A stretch of 26,158 nt of DNA from Candidatus Yonathbacteria bacterium RIFCSPHIGHO2_01_FULL_51_10 (lineage in GTDB: Bacteria; Patescibacteriota; Minisyncoccia; Phycocordibacterales; UBA1539_B): NCBI GenBank assembly GCA_001823505.1, contig MHUS01000021.1, positions 3,289-29,446 of the forward strand, in the 5' to 3' direction. A program made the position numbers and the translations under genes. The notes beneath the pieces were generated by a model. It was not told where the DNA came from. It searched no databases and saw only the letters and a program-made list of their open reading frames with translations. This document shows, one piece after another, positions 15,074-22,449 of the stretch (positions are counted from its first letter, which is position 1; each line of letters begins with the position of its first letter).

Positions 15074-15079
15074 TATACT
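15074..15079 (+). promoter_or_regulatory. -10 box of a leaderless mpg promoter
   Basis: TATACT ends 6 nt before the mpg ATG at 15086, so the expected transcription start coincides with the start codon. No -35 match is clear in the terminator hairpin upstream. Confidence 0.5.
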
Positions 15080-15085
15080 GTCTGG

Positions 15086-15616
15086 ATGAAGAGGATTGTA
15101 AAGAAAAAATTTTTTGATAGGGCGGCGCCTATTGTGGCGCGGGAGCTCTTGGGCAAAACGCTGGTGCGTGAAGTGCGCGGCAAGCGGATAGCGAGCATGA
15201 TCACCGAGGTTGAGGCATATGACGGTCCGCACGATCGCGCATCGCATGCGCACCGCGGGAAGACGCCGCGCAACGAGGCAATGTTTGGTCCGGCGGGGAA
15301 TTGGTATGTGTATTTGGTCTACGGGATGCACGAAATGCTCAATATCGTAACTGGGCCAGTCGGGTATCCCGCCGCGGTGCTCATTCGTGGTACTCACGAC
15401 GTAGTGGGGCCGGGGAAGCTCACGAAGTATTTTAAAATTACGCGCACACAGAATAAAACAATAGCCGCTTCAAAGAGCGGCCTATGGATAGAGGATCATG
15501 GCGTGCGTGTTCTGGCACGTCAGGTCATGCGCACGCCGCGCATTGGCGTGTCATACGCGGGTGAAGTGTGGGCGGGGAAGAAGTATCGATTCGTGCTCAA
15601 GAAGGGGAGAGAGTAG
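15086..15616 (+). CDS. mpg: DNA-3-methyladenine glycosylase (MPG/AAG family)
   Basis: This monofunctional glycosylase excises alkylated and deaminated purines at the start of base excision repair. The 176 residues match the AAG-type fold: RELLGKTLVRE near the N-terminus, the catalytic glutamate region ITEVEAYDGPHDRASHA (Glu43 the likely catalyst), then TPRNEAMFGPAGNWYVYLVYG and the strand AVLIRG. The frame is open upstream to 15035, but that stretch encodes the terminator hairpin. The start at MKRIVKKKFFDRAAP fits the family. A TATACT box ends 6 nt before this ATG, implying a leaderless mRNA with no Shine-Dalgarno. Confidence 0.93.
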   Translation: MKRIVKKKFFDRAAPIVARELLGKTLVREVRGKRIASMITEVEAYDGPHDRASHAHRGKTPRNEAMFGPAGNWYVYLVYGMHEMLNIVTGPVGYPAAVLIRGTHDVVGPGKLTKYFKITRTQNKTIAASKSGLWIEDHGVRVLARQVMRTPRIGVSYAGEVWAGKKYRFVLKKGRE

Positions 15617-15625
15617 AAAAGAAAA

Positions 15626-15654
15626 AGGGCCGCACTTGGGGGAGTGTGCGACCC
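15626..15654. terminator. Bidirectional terminator between mpg and the small orphan
   Basis: GGG(C)CGCAC pairs with GTGCG(A)CCC. On the minus strand it is followed by TTTTTCTTTT, an excellent terminator for the gene ending at 15681. On the plus strand it is followed after GGGC by ATTTTTA and may also stop mpg. Confidence 0.75.
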
Positions 15655-15680
15655 GGGCATTTTTATAGGTATGCCAAAAC

Positions 15681-15911
15681 CTAAGTGTCTTCTTCGGCTT
15701 CGGCTGTGTTTGCAGCGTACGTCCCACCTTTGTTGCTCCATTTCTTGGGCTCCGATTTTTGTGCCACTGCGGCGGCAATTGATGGAGGTGGTGTCAAGAC
15801 TTGCTTTGGCGGTTGTTCCTCAAGAACACTCGGCGGGAGATCAACCAGTTTTCCAGCAAGAATATCGTGCATCTTGGCAAGATTCTCAGCGCCGGGAGAT
15901 TGATTTTTCAT
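15681..15911 (-). CDS. Small proline-rich hypothetical protein, 76 residues
   Basis: The protein starts MKNQSPGAENLAKMHDILAG and ends KKWSNKGGTYAANTAEAEED plus Thr. It has a short helical N-terminus, a proline-rich middle (LVDLPPSVLEEQPPKQVLTPPP) and an acidic tail, with no membrane segment. It is probably largely disordered. The frame could start five codons earlier at 15926, but GGAGGG (15924-15919) sits 7 nt before the ATG at 15911 and decides the start. It has its own promoter, divergent from parB, and its own terminator. Its family and function are unknown. The neighbouring parB could share its control region. Confidence 0.75.
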   Translation of the reverse strand: MKNQSPGAENLAKMHDILAGKLVDLPPSVLEEQPPKQVLTPPPSIAAAVAQKSEPKKWSNKGGTYAANTAEAEEDT

Positions 15912-15940
15912 AGGCTTGCCCTCCATGTCAGGATATCAAT

Positions 15941-15968
15941 ATTGTACAACACAGAATATTTTCTGCAA
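15941..15968 (-). promoter_or_regulatory. Promoter for the small proline-rich gene
   Basis: Reading the minus strand, TTGCAG (15968-15963) and TACAAT (15946-15941) are 16 nt apart. It is divergent from the parB promoter, whose -35 starts about 18 nt away. Confidence 0.55.
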
Positions 15969-15985
15969 CCCCGCCAAAAGGACTC

Positions 15986-16012
15986 TTGCAAGCAAGGCTT
16001 TTGTGATAGAAT
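15986..16012 (+). promoter_or_regulatory. Extended -10 promoter for parB
   Basis: TGATAGAAT is an extended -10 (hexamer 16007-16012). TTGCAA (15986-15991) lies 15 nt upstream of the hexamer. The hexamer ends 8 nt before the parB ATG, so the mRNA should have almost no leader. Confidence 0.5.
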
Positions 16013-16020
16013 ACGGGCAC

Positions 16021-17019
16021 ATGGCAGCACAATTCTACAACAATGCGATCTTTTGGATCGAGGTCGAGAAGATCAAGCCCAATCCCTATCAGCCCCGCCG
16101 CGAGTTTGACGAAGTAAAACTCCGCGACCTCTCCGAGTCCATTCGTCAGTATGGGATTCTTCAGCCACTGACGGTGACCCGCAGAGAGATCACGAAGCCC
16201 GATGGCGGCCTTGCGGTTGAGTATGAGCTCATTGCCGGCGAGCGCCGCCTGCGTGCGTCTAAGCTCGCCGGACTTTCACAAGTCCCGGCGACGATCCGCA
16301 CGGGTGACCCAGAGGATGACAACCGAATGAAGCTTGAGCTCGCGATCATCGAGAACCTCCAGCGCGAGGATCTCAATCCCGTTGATCGCGCGCAGGCCTT
16401 TCAGCGCCTTGCGGAGGAGTTCCGCTTCAAGCATACGCAGATCGCTCAAAAGATCGGCAAGAGCCGTGAGTATGTGTCTAACACATTGCGTATTCTGATG
16501 TTACCTGAGGAAATACTCACGGCGCTTCGTGATGGCAAGATCAGCGAGGGGCACACACGGCCACTCCTCATGCTCATAGACCGCAAAGAAGAGCAGGGGG
16601 CGCTTTTTCGAGAGATTCTCATGAAGCGTCTCAATGTCCGCGAAACGGAATCCATTGCGCGCCGCATCGCGTATGACAAGGTGCGAAAAAAGGACCTTGC
16701 GGTTGATCCGGAGCTCGTTGAGATAGAAGAAGAGTTGACTGAGCGTTTTGGCACGCGTGTGCAGATCGAGCGCAAGGACAAAGGCGGAAAGGTGGTGATC
16801 GACTTTTTTTCCAATGAGGACCTCCGTGTGCTCCTTGACGCACTTCACAATAAACCGGAAGCGGTAGCGCTCCTTGGAGGTGTCGCGGCCACGGAAGGCG
16901 AGCCCCTTCCTGCTGACGAAGCATCTCTCGCGGAAGATATGGCGGTTGCCCCCGAAGAAGCGGAAAAGGCGATGAAGGAGCCGGAGGACCTCTATAACAT
17001 TAAGCAGTTTTCGATTTAA
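16021..17019 (+). CDS. parB: Chromosome-partitioning protein ParB
   Basis: ParB-type CTPases load at parS centromere sites and spread, guiding origin segregation with ParA and SMC. From the ATG at 16021 there are 332 residues. The N-terminal ParB fold has IKPNPYQPRREFD (18-30), the CTP-binding box GERRLRA (73-79) and ENLQREDLNP (111-120). A helix-turn-helix (about 137-158, HTQIAQKIGKSREYVSNTLR) and GHTRPLLML follow. The acidic C-terminus ends in KQFSI. The frame is open upstream to 15916, but the ATG 8 nt after the -10 box fits ParB homology. No parA or parS consensus was seen in the window. It converges on relA, and the two gene ends share a direct repeat. Confidence 0.93.
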   Translation: MAAQFYNNAIFWIEVEKIKPNPYQPRREFDEVKLRDLSESIRQYGILQPLTVTRREITKPDGGLAVEYELIAGERRLRASKLAGLSQVPATIRTGDPEDDNRMKLELAIIENLQREDLNPVDRAQAFQRLAEEFRFKHTQIAQKIGKSREYVSNTLRILMLPEEILTALRDGKISEGHTRPLLMLIDRKEEQGALFREILMKRLNVRETESIARRIAYDKVRKKDLAVDPELVEIEEELTERFGTRVQIERKDKGGKVVIDFFSNEDLRVLLDALHNKPEAVALLGGVAATEGEPLPADEASLAEDMAVAPEEAEKAMKEPEDLYNIKQFSI

Positions 17020-17076
17020 ATATCGTTACTTGGATACCCGACGCCCAAGTAATGACATTAAGAGTTTTTCGATTTA
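16997..17076. repeat. Direct repeat around a hairpin at the parB/relA 3' ends
   Basis: About 24 nt (ACATTAAGC/AGTTTTCG, then ATTTAAA) occur at 16997-17020 and again, with small changes, at 17053-17076. The first copy encodes the ParB C-terminus. The second, on the other strand, encodes the RSH C-terminus. Between them TTACTTGG (17026-17033) pairs perfectly with CCAAGTAA (17045-17052). Confidence 0.6.
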
Positions 17077-18545
17077 AAGCGTGCGATAGGGTTTTTAAAT
17101 GTTTTTTGAATTGCCGCCTTGATGTGTTTTCGGGCGATCGTGGTGTGTGAGTAGTCAAGCCACTTTTTTGAGGGGTGCGCATCACGGCGGGTGAGGACCT
17201 CGATGATATCGCCATTTTTCAGGACCGTGTCGATAGCGACGAATTTGCCGTTTACTTTTACTCCGGCAGTATGGTTACCCACGTCAGAGTGGATCGTATA
17301 CGCAAAATCAATAGCGGTGGCGGTGGCGGGGAGATCAATGACATCGCCTTTTGGAGTGAAGACGAAGACGCGATCACCAAAGAAGTCCAGCTTGAGGTTA
17401 TTGAGATAGCTGCCGTCATCAGCCATATCTTTTTCGTGCGCGATAAGGTCACGGATCCATGAGAGTTTCTCTTTGGTGCGCATCCCCACGCGGCGTTTAA
17501 GGAGCGAGAGGATTCCTTCTTTGTACGCGAGGTGTGAGGCCATGCCGTATTCGGCGGTTTGGTGCATCTCGCGGGTGCGAATCTGGATCTCGGTGATCCC
17601 GCCGTCACCGGTAAAGACGGTGGTGTGCAGACTCTGATAGCCGTTGTACTTGGGTGTGGCGATGTAGTCTTTGATCCTGCCGGGAAGGGGACGCCAAATA
17701 TTGTGCACAATGCCCAAAACGCGGTAGCAGTCAGCCACAGAAGGGACGATGACGCGGAGGGCGACGATGTCATGGATCTTGTCGATGTCCATGTTGTGGT
17801 ACCTGAGCTTGCGATAGAGACTGTAAAGTCCTTTGATGCGGGATCCGATATGGAAATCAGTGAAGTCCTGCTCGGCGAGTTTCTTGCCGAGCGTGTGATG
17901 GACCTTTTTAACGTATTTCTCAGAGAGTTTGCTTTTTTCGTTGCGGAGGCGCACGGTCTCAGCATACCCTTTGGGGTACGCGTAGGGGAATGCGTAGTCC
18001 TCCAGGTCTCCACGGAGCTTTCCCATGCCAAGGCGGTTGGCGAGCGGAGCGAAGATCTCGATCGTCTCGAGCGCGATGCGATGCTGCTTCTCCGGGTTTG
18101 TGTGTCCTTGGAGCGTCTCCACATTGTGCAGACGGTCGGCGAGTTTGATCAAAATGACTCGCGGGTCCTCTGCTGTAGCAATGAATAGTTTGCGGAGGCT
18201 TTCTACATGGCGCTCAAGACCGCGGTACTTGAGTTTGCCGAGCTTGGTAACACCGGTTACCAAAAAGAGTACGGTCTTCCCGAACTCGTCCTGAATTGTT
18301 TTGTCGCTTATCCCCGCATCTTCGATCACGTCATGGAGCAACCCCGCCGCGATGGTCTCGGCATCCGCGCCAAAGGTCGCGAGGTTTTTCCCCGTTGAGA
18401 ATGCGTGGATGAAATAGGGGTCGCCGGTGAAGCGGTGTTGGCCCTCATGGGCTTTTTGCGAGAACACAAAAGCCTTTTCTATGAGTGCCTTACCACTTTC
18501 GCTCGGCTCCTTCATCAAGGTAATGATCTCCTGGGCGTCAGACAT
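17058..18545 (-). CDS. relA: Short bifunctional (p)ppGpp synthetase/hydrolase (RSH family)
   Basis: RSH enzymes make and degrade the alarmone (p)ppGpp. The 495 residues contain an N-terminal HD hydrolase domain (HRFTGDPYFIH near 37-47 and LLHDVIEDAG at 69-78, both intact). A synthetase domain follows (GSRIKGLYSLYRK, then PKYNGYQSLHT and EIQIRT), and then a TGS domain (VFVFTPKGDVIDLPATATAIDFAY). The usual C-terminal zinc-finger and ACT domains are absent, against about 700-740 residues in classical RelA/SpoT. Both catalytic sites look functional. The ATG at 18545 is chosen over 18563 because a perfect TATAAT ends 6 nt before it, predicting a leaderless transcript. It converges on parB, and topA lies upstream on the same strand. 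Confidence 0.92.
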   Translation of the reverse strand: MSDAQEIITLMKEPSESGKALIEKAFVFSQKAHEGQHRFTGDPYFIHAFSTGKNLATFGADAETIAAGLLHDVIEDAGISDKTIQDEFGKTVLFLVTGVTKLGKLKYRGLERHVESLRKLFIATAEDPRVILIKLADRLHNVETLQGHTNPEKQHRIALETIEIFAPLANRLGMGKLRGDLEDYAFPYAYPKGYAETVRLRNEKSKLSEKYVKKVHHTLGKKLAEQDFTDFHIGSRIKGLYSLYRKLRYHNMDIDKIHDIVALRVIVPSVADCYRVLGIVHNIWRPLPGRIKDYIATPKYNGYQSLHTTVFTGDGGITEIQIRTREMHQTAEYGMASHLAYKEGILSLLKRRVGMRTKEKLSWIRDLIAHEKDMADDGSYLNNLKLDFFGDRVFVFTPKGDVIDLPATATAIDFAYTIHSDVGNHTAGVKVNGKFVAIDTVLKNGDIIEVLTRRDAHPSKKWLDYSHTTIARKHIKAAIQKTFKNPIARFKSKNS

Positions 18546-18551
18546 TGGGCC

Positions 18552-18581
18552 ATTATATACCAAAACGCCTCATGCTCCCAA
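18552..18581 (-). promoter_or_regulatory. Promoter of a leaderless relA transcript
   Basis: Reading the minus strand, TTGGGA (18581-18576) is followed after 18 nt by a consensus TATAAT (18557-18552), which ends 6 nt before the ATG at 18545. It overlaps the topA-relA gap, so relA need not depend on topA transcription. Confidence 0.6.
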
Positions 18582-18618
18582 GATTTTTTGCGCGCAAACG
18601 TGCCATGAAAGTGGCGGA

Positions 18619-20790
18619 CTATTTTTCTGATTTCTCTAGCTTATGCGGATTATGGTTGGGGCACGTCTTGTCGCTGCATCGTTCTGGGATAGTCTTCGTG
18701 CCCTCCATCATGAGTGCGCCACAGGTCGGGCAGGTCTTGCCGGTCGGCTTTGCCTTGATTGCGTATTTGCAGTCCGGGTAGTTTGAACAGCTATAAAAGA
18801 TACCGAAGCGTCCGCGGCGTTCCGCCATCTCGCCTTTTTTGCAGACAGGGCAGGGAACACCGGTGCCGTTGAGTGCGACCGTCGCATCTTTCTTGATGTA
18901 TTTACACTTGGGATAGTTGTCGCAGGCAACGAAGCGGCCGAATTTGCCGTCACGTTCGATAAGCTTTCCTTTTTTGCACTGCGGGCACGCTTCGCCGGTC
19001 TCTTTTGGCCCTTCAAGCTCGGTGCCGTCTTCTTTGCGTGCGCCGGCGCAGTCGGGAAATTTTTCGCAGCTCATGAATTTTCCATTACGAGAAAGCTTAA
19101 AGACCATGTCACCGCCGCAGATCGGACAGCGGAACTGTTTGTCCGCCTTGCCAAGCGTCGTGAGCTTCTCAATTTTTTCTTTTGACTTTACCGCCTTGGC
19201 AAAAGGAGTATAAAAATCTGCGAGAGTCTTTGCGTACGGGCGCTTGCCCTGTGCGATGTCATCAAGTTCGTCCTCCATGTCGGCGGTGAATGAGTCGCTG
19301 ATGTAGTCGGCGAAGTGTTCCTCAAGGAAGGTACTCACCACGTCGCCGGTGTCGGTGGGGTGGAGCGTGCGGCCTTCTTTAAGCACATATCCGCGGTCAA
19401 TGATGGTCTTGATGATGGATGCATAGGTGGAAGGACGGCCGATGCCGCGTTTCTCGAGCTCTTTCACCAGGCCTGCTTCTGAGTAGCGCGCCGGGGGCTC
19501 GGTTTGTTTCTCGATACAATCAAGTGAGCGGAGCTTGAGCGGGTCGCCCATGGTAAGTACCGGGAGCTCCACATCTTCGCCGCGGGCATCCGGATCAGCG
19601 AGGAACCATCCCGGCGAGAGCGTGCGCGAGCCCGTTGCGGTGAATGCGGGAATATTCTCGTCATCAACGCGTGCTGCGACCGTTGTCCTCAAGAGAAGGG
19701 CGTCACTCATTTGTGACGCGATCGTTCTCTGCCAAATAAGTTCGTACAGTCGTTTTTCTTCCGGAGAGACGCCGGCGCTCGCGCGTGACGGATCGGTCGG
19801 GCGGATCGCCTCGTGCGCCTCCTGAGCGTTTTTCACTTTTGTTTTGAATTCACGGATCATCACCAAGTCCTTGCCGAATTTTTTGCTGATGGTGTCGGTG
19901 ATCGCCGCAACGGCATCCTTGCCGAGCGTGGTGCTGTCGGTGCGCATGTAGGTGATGAGTCCTTTTTCATAGAGCCCCTGTGCAATGCGCATCGTGCGAG
20001 AAGGAGAGAGTCCCAAGCGTGATGATGCGGTCTGTTGGATCGTTGATGTGGTGAAGGGTGCCTTCGGCGAGCGTGATGCCTCGGTCTCTTTCACGGAGGC
20101 GACATGCCACGGGTCTTTCTCGGCGGCCTTCTTGATGCTTTCCATACGCGTCTTATCACGAGGCTCTTCGGTACAAGTGAGGAGGATGCTTTCTTTTTTT
20201 GGTGTATCAAACATTCCTTCAATGCGCCAGAACGTTTCCGGGATGAATGCGCGAATCTCACGCTCACGCTCCATGATGATGCGCAGCGCCGGGGATTGCA
20301 CACGCCCGGCAGATAGGCCGTAGCGGACTTTCTTCCAAATGAGGCCTGAGAGATCATAGCCCACGAGGCGGTCCAGCACGCGCCGCGCCTCCTGGGCGCG
20401 GCGCAGGTCCTGGTCGATCAGGCGCGGATGCGTGATCGCCTCCATGATGGCGTTCTTGGTGATCTCATGAAAGGCGAGCCGCTTGGGTTTCTTGAGCCCG
20501 CAGAGTTCCGCCAAGTGCCACGCGATCGCCTCGCCTTCACGGTCGGGGTCGGTTGCGAGGAGTACTTCGTCAGCTTTCCCCGCGAGTTTTTTCAGTTCGC
20601 TCACCACGGCTTCTTTGCCCGGAGAGATCTCATAGTGCGGTACGAAACCGGCAGCAATGTCGATTGCTTTTTTGTTGGATTTGGGCAGATCGCGAATGTG
20701 GCCGACACTCGCTTTCACGGTGTAGCCCGCGCCCAAATACTTCTCGATCGTTTTCGCTTTTGAAGGTGATTCGACGATTACAAGTTTCAT
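18619..20790 (-). CDS. topA: DNA topoisomerase I (type IA)
   Basis: TopA relaxes negative supercoils through a 5'-phosphotyrosyl intermediate. The 723 residues begin with the Toprim domain (LVIVESPSKAKTIEKYLG, metal motif DPDRE at 81-85). The type IA core has the active-site tyrosine in GLITYMRTDST (Tyr281) and RYGLSAGRVQSPALR. The C-terminus has four zinc-ribbon motifs: CPICGG, CPQCKKG, CPVCKKG and CPTCG, each with a matching second cysteine pair. Full length for the family. The ATG at 20790 is the only sensible start. AGGAG lies only 3 nt before it, too close for a normal ribosome site, and the predicted leader is only a few nt. Confidence 0.97.
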   Translation of the reverse strand: MKLVIVESPSKAKTIEKYLGAGYTVKASVGHIRDLPKSNKKAIDIAAGFVPHYEISPGKEAVVSELKKLAGKADEVLLATDPDREGEAIAWHLAELCGLKKPKRLAFHEITKNAIMEAITHPRLIDQDLRRAQEARRVLDRLVGYDLSGLIWKKVRYGLSAGRVQSPALRIIMEREREIRAFIPETFWRIEGMFDTPKKESILLTCTEEPRDKTRMESIKKAAEKDPWHVASVKETEASRSPKAPFTTSTIQQTASSRLGLSPSRTMRIAQGLYEKGLITYMRTDSTTLGKDAVAAITDTISKKFGKDLVMIREFKTKVKNAQEAHEAIRPTDPSRASAGVSPEEKRLYELIWQRTIASQMSDALLLRTTVAARVDDENIPAFTATGSRTLSPGWFLADPDARGEDVELPVLTMGDPLKLRSLDCIEKQTEPPARYSEAGLVKELEKRGIGRPSTYASIIKTIIDRGYVLKEGRTLHPTDTGDVVSTFLEEHFADYISDSFTADMEDELDDIAQGKRPYAKTLADFYTPFAKAVKSKEKIEKLTTLGKADKQFRCPICGGDMVFKLSRNGKFMSCEKFPDCAGARKEDGTELEGPKETGEACPQCKKGKLIERDGKFGRFVACDNYPKCKYIKKDATVALNGTGVPCPVCKKGEMAERRGRFGIFYSCSNYPDCKYAIKAKPTGKTCPTCGALMMEGTKTIPERCSDKTCPNHNPHKLEKSEK

Positions 20791-20800
20791 AATCTCCTAA

Positions 20801-20829
20801 GTAGTACTACAGGTGTATCTGTTTTGCAA
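20801..20829 (-). promoter_or_regulatory. Probable topA promoter with a palindrome over the -10
   Basis: Reading the minus strand, TTGCAA (20829-20824) and TACTAC (20806-20801) are 17 nt apart. The -10 lies inside the perfect 10-nt palindrome GTAGTACTAC (20801-20810). The -10 match is weak, but the spacing and distance to the ATG are good. Confidence 0.4.
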
Positions 20830-20851
20830 ACTTTGACGTGAGAAGTGTTGA

Positions 20852-20884
20852 AAAAAATCGGCTGTCCCTTACGAGACAGCCGAT
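20852..20884 (-). terminator. Intrinsic terminator of the orphan gene at 20916
   Basis: ATCGGCTGTC (20857-20866) pairs perfectly with GACAGCCGAT (20875-20884). On the minus strand the stem is followed by a run of T, as expected for the gene that ends at 20916. Confidence 0.9.
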
Positions 20885-20915
20885 ATAATCGAATCTGACG
20901 AATTATTCTACGAGC

Positions 20916-21275
20916 TCATTGATTGTTTATGGCAGGCGTGGGCCCGGTGTCTTTTTGGAGGTCAAGAACACGCGGTACAAACAGATCATCAGCCATTACC
21001 CGCACCTGCTCGAATGGTCGCGGATGAGAGGAAATTGCGTCCCATGTGTAAACTCTCATCAACTGCTCTGGGGTGCCGTCGAATGCATTTTTTTGCCCCC
21101 AATAACCCCAGGCGTTCGGCAGGCCGTTCTTGTCAGCAATAATGATTGCAACCGGTATGTTTTCTTTTAACGCCTGGTCGATAATTTGATTGAGTCCCTT
21201 CGAAAAATTGGCTCGCAAGTCGAGCACTCGTTGCTGGAAGTCTTGAACCCTTATCTCGTTCGTATTGTTCGCCAT
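20916..21275 (-). CDS. Hypothetical protein, 119 residues, single-gene transcript
   Basis: I do not recognise a family. The first half is helical and charged (VQDFQQRVLDLRANFSKGLN, then QIIDQALKENIPVAIIIADK). The middle carries aromatic residues (NAWGYWGQKNAFDG). The C-terminus ends LDLQKDTGPTPAINNQ. There is no membrane segment or cysteine motif, so it is probably a soluble cytoplasmic protein. The start is fixed by GGAGG (21287-21283) exactly 7 nt from the ATG. A promoter with TATTAT lies upstream and a strong terminator directly downstream, so it is a self-contained unit between topA and dprA. Confidence 0.8.
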   Translation of the reverse strand: MANNTNEIRVQDFQQRVLDLRANFSKGLNQIIDQALKENIPVAIIIADKNGLPNAWGYWGQKNAFDGTPEQLMRVYTWDAISSHPRPFEQVRVMADDLFVPRVLDLQKDTGPTPAINNQ

Positions 21276-21318
21276 GATAGCACCTCCTCGTGTGGCTATG
21301 GATGAACACTTCTATCGT

Positions 21319-21347
21319 ATAATACCACATATTTAAAATACATGCAA
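21319..21347 (-). promoter_or_regulatory. Promoter for the orphan gene at 21275 (minus)
   Basis: Reading the minus strand, TTGCAT (21347-21342) and TATTAT (21324-21319) are 17 nt apart. The -35 lies inside the left arm of the long inverted repeat at 21340-21384. Confidence 0.6.
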
Positions 21348-21384
21348 GTTCCTCCAAGGGGAGTCCTTGGAGGAACTTGCATGT
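21340..21384. repeat. Perfect 20-bp inverted repeat with 5-nt loop
   Basis: The left arm (21340-21359, ending CCTCCAAGG) and right arm (21365-21384, beginning CCTTGGAGG) are perfectly complementary. Each arm contains GGAGG followed 8 nt later by ATG when read outward. It may act as a terminator for dprA, as a binding site, or be a remnant of a small palindromic element. Confidence 0.8.
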
Positions 21385-21479
21385 TGTGCAATTAGTCAGC
21401 CTGGCAGGTTGACCAATTTTGTTGCTAAGCTAAAGCCGCCAAATGGGGAGAGCGACGACGCGTTATTGGTTTTTCACTA

Positions 21480-21512
21480 TGTCGTATTTGTACCTATCGA
21501 TAGTATACGACA
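21480..21512. repeat. Nested palindrome near the dprA 3' end
   Basis: TGTCGTAT (21480-21487) is complementary to ATACGACA (21505-21512). Between them lies the self-complementary CTATCGATAG (21494-21503 approximately). It is 25 nt past the dprA stop and has no T run typical of a terminator. Confidence 0.55.
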
Positions 21513-21537
21513 CAGTAAAAGTAAAAAGTTGGGGAAG

Positions 21538-22413
21538 TTACACCGCCCGGACCTTTCCCAGCTCTTCTTTAATGAGTCCTTTGATCTCCATTGCGGAGAG
21601 GAGGATGTTTGCGGAGGAGATGGGGAGTTTGAGTGCGTGCATGAGTTCATCACGCGTGCGGGGCTCGCGGAGGTGCTCGATCACGATGCGTTCTTCGGGG
21701 GAGAGGTTCTCCAGAGTGCGCGCGCCGGCATCATCACGCCGCTCAAAACCAAGCGCTTCAAGAATGTCATCAGACGAGGTGATGGGCGTTGCACCCTGGC
21801 GGATGAGTGCGTTCGTCCCGCGCGAGTTGCGCGCATTGATGTTTCCCGGCACCACGAGCACATCGCGATTGTAATCAACCGCCATGCGTGCGGTGATAAG
21901 CGTGCCGGACTTTTCTTCCGCTTCAATGATAAGTACCGCGCGTGAGAGGCCCGCCATGATGCGGTTGCGCTGAGGGAATGTCCACGGTGCGGCGTTGAGG
22001 TCGGCGGGGAACTCAGAGAGGAGTGCGCCACCTGCGGCAAGGATCTTGTGCGCGAGGCGGAGGTTCGCGCGTGGATAGAGCACTTCGTCAGAAAGCCCCG
22101 ACCCTGGGACAGCGATGATCCCGAGCCCCGCAGCGAGTGCCGTTTCGTGTGCGATCGCGTCCACACCGAGCGCCAAGCCGGAGACGATCGTGATCGGCGC
22201 GCCACGCAACCCACTGATGAGTGCGCGGCAGGCCTCCTGGCCATATGAGGTGACGGCACGGGATCCGACGACGGCAAGGCGCACGTCCACATCGCTCGGA
22301 AGTGTGCCACGGAGATAGAGCTCTTTGGGTGGCTGGGGGATTTCCATGAGGAGAGCGGGGAACTCCTCCTCTGCGAGCTTGTGGACAGGAAACGTAGGCA
22401 TATCTTTGTGCAT
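21538..22413 (-). CDS. dprA: DNA-processing protein DprA (Smf)
   Basis: DprA binds incoming single-stranded DNA during natural transformation and loads RecA. The 291 residues contain the Rossmann-like domain with VVGSRAVTSYG (48-58), SGLALGVDAIAH (78-89), VPGSGLSDEVLYP and the later PQRNRIMAGLS and EKSGTLITARMA. A C-terminal winged helix (about 230-291) follows. The usual N-terminal SAM-like domain is short or absent. Start: ATG 22413, or 22401 four codons later. TACACT on the minus strand (22428-22423) ends 9 nt before 22413, favouring the first. Divergent from serS, with overlapping promoters. Confidence 0.94.
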   Translation of the reverse strand: MHKDMPTFPVHKLAEEEFPALLMEIPQPPKELYLRGTLPSDVDVRLAVVGSRAVTSYGQEACRALISGLRGAPITIVSGLALGVDAIAHETALAAGLGIIAVPGSGLSDEVLYPRANLRLAHKILAAGGALLSEFPADLNAAPWTFPQRNRIMAGLSRAVLIIEAEEKSGTLITARMAVDYNRDVLVVPGNINARNSRGTNALIRQGATPITSSDDILEALGFERRDDAGARTLENLSPEERIVIEHLREPRTRDELMHALKLPISSANILLSAMEIKGLIKEELGKVRAV

Positions 22414-22414
22414 A

Positions 22415-22443
22415 TTGTGCGTAGTGTAGCATCTTGGTATGAT
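22415..22443 (+). promoter_or_regulatory. Promoter of a leaderless serS-ftsQ transcript
   Basis: TTGTGC (22415-22420) is followed after 17 nt by TATGAT (22438-22443), which is preceded by TGG and so forms an extended -10. The -10 ends 6 nt before the serS ATG at 22450. The dprA promoter overlaps on the other strand. Confidence 0.65.
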
Positions 22444-22449
22444 GAACGC

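Noticed and set aside
16021..17019. parS sites or an adjacent parA marking the replication origin
   Set aside because: No sequence close to the TGTTTCACGTGAAACA-type consensus and no ParA-like ATPase were seen; no dnaA, gyrB or DnaA-box cluster either.
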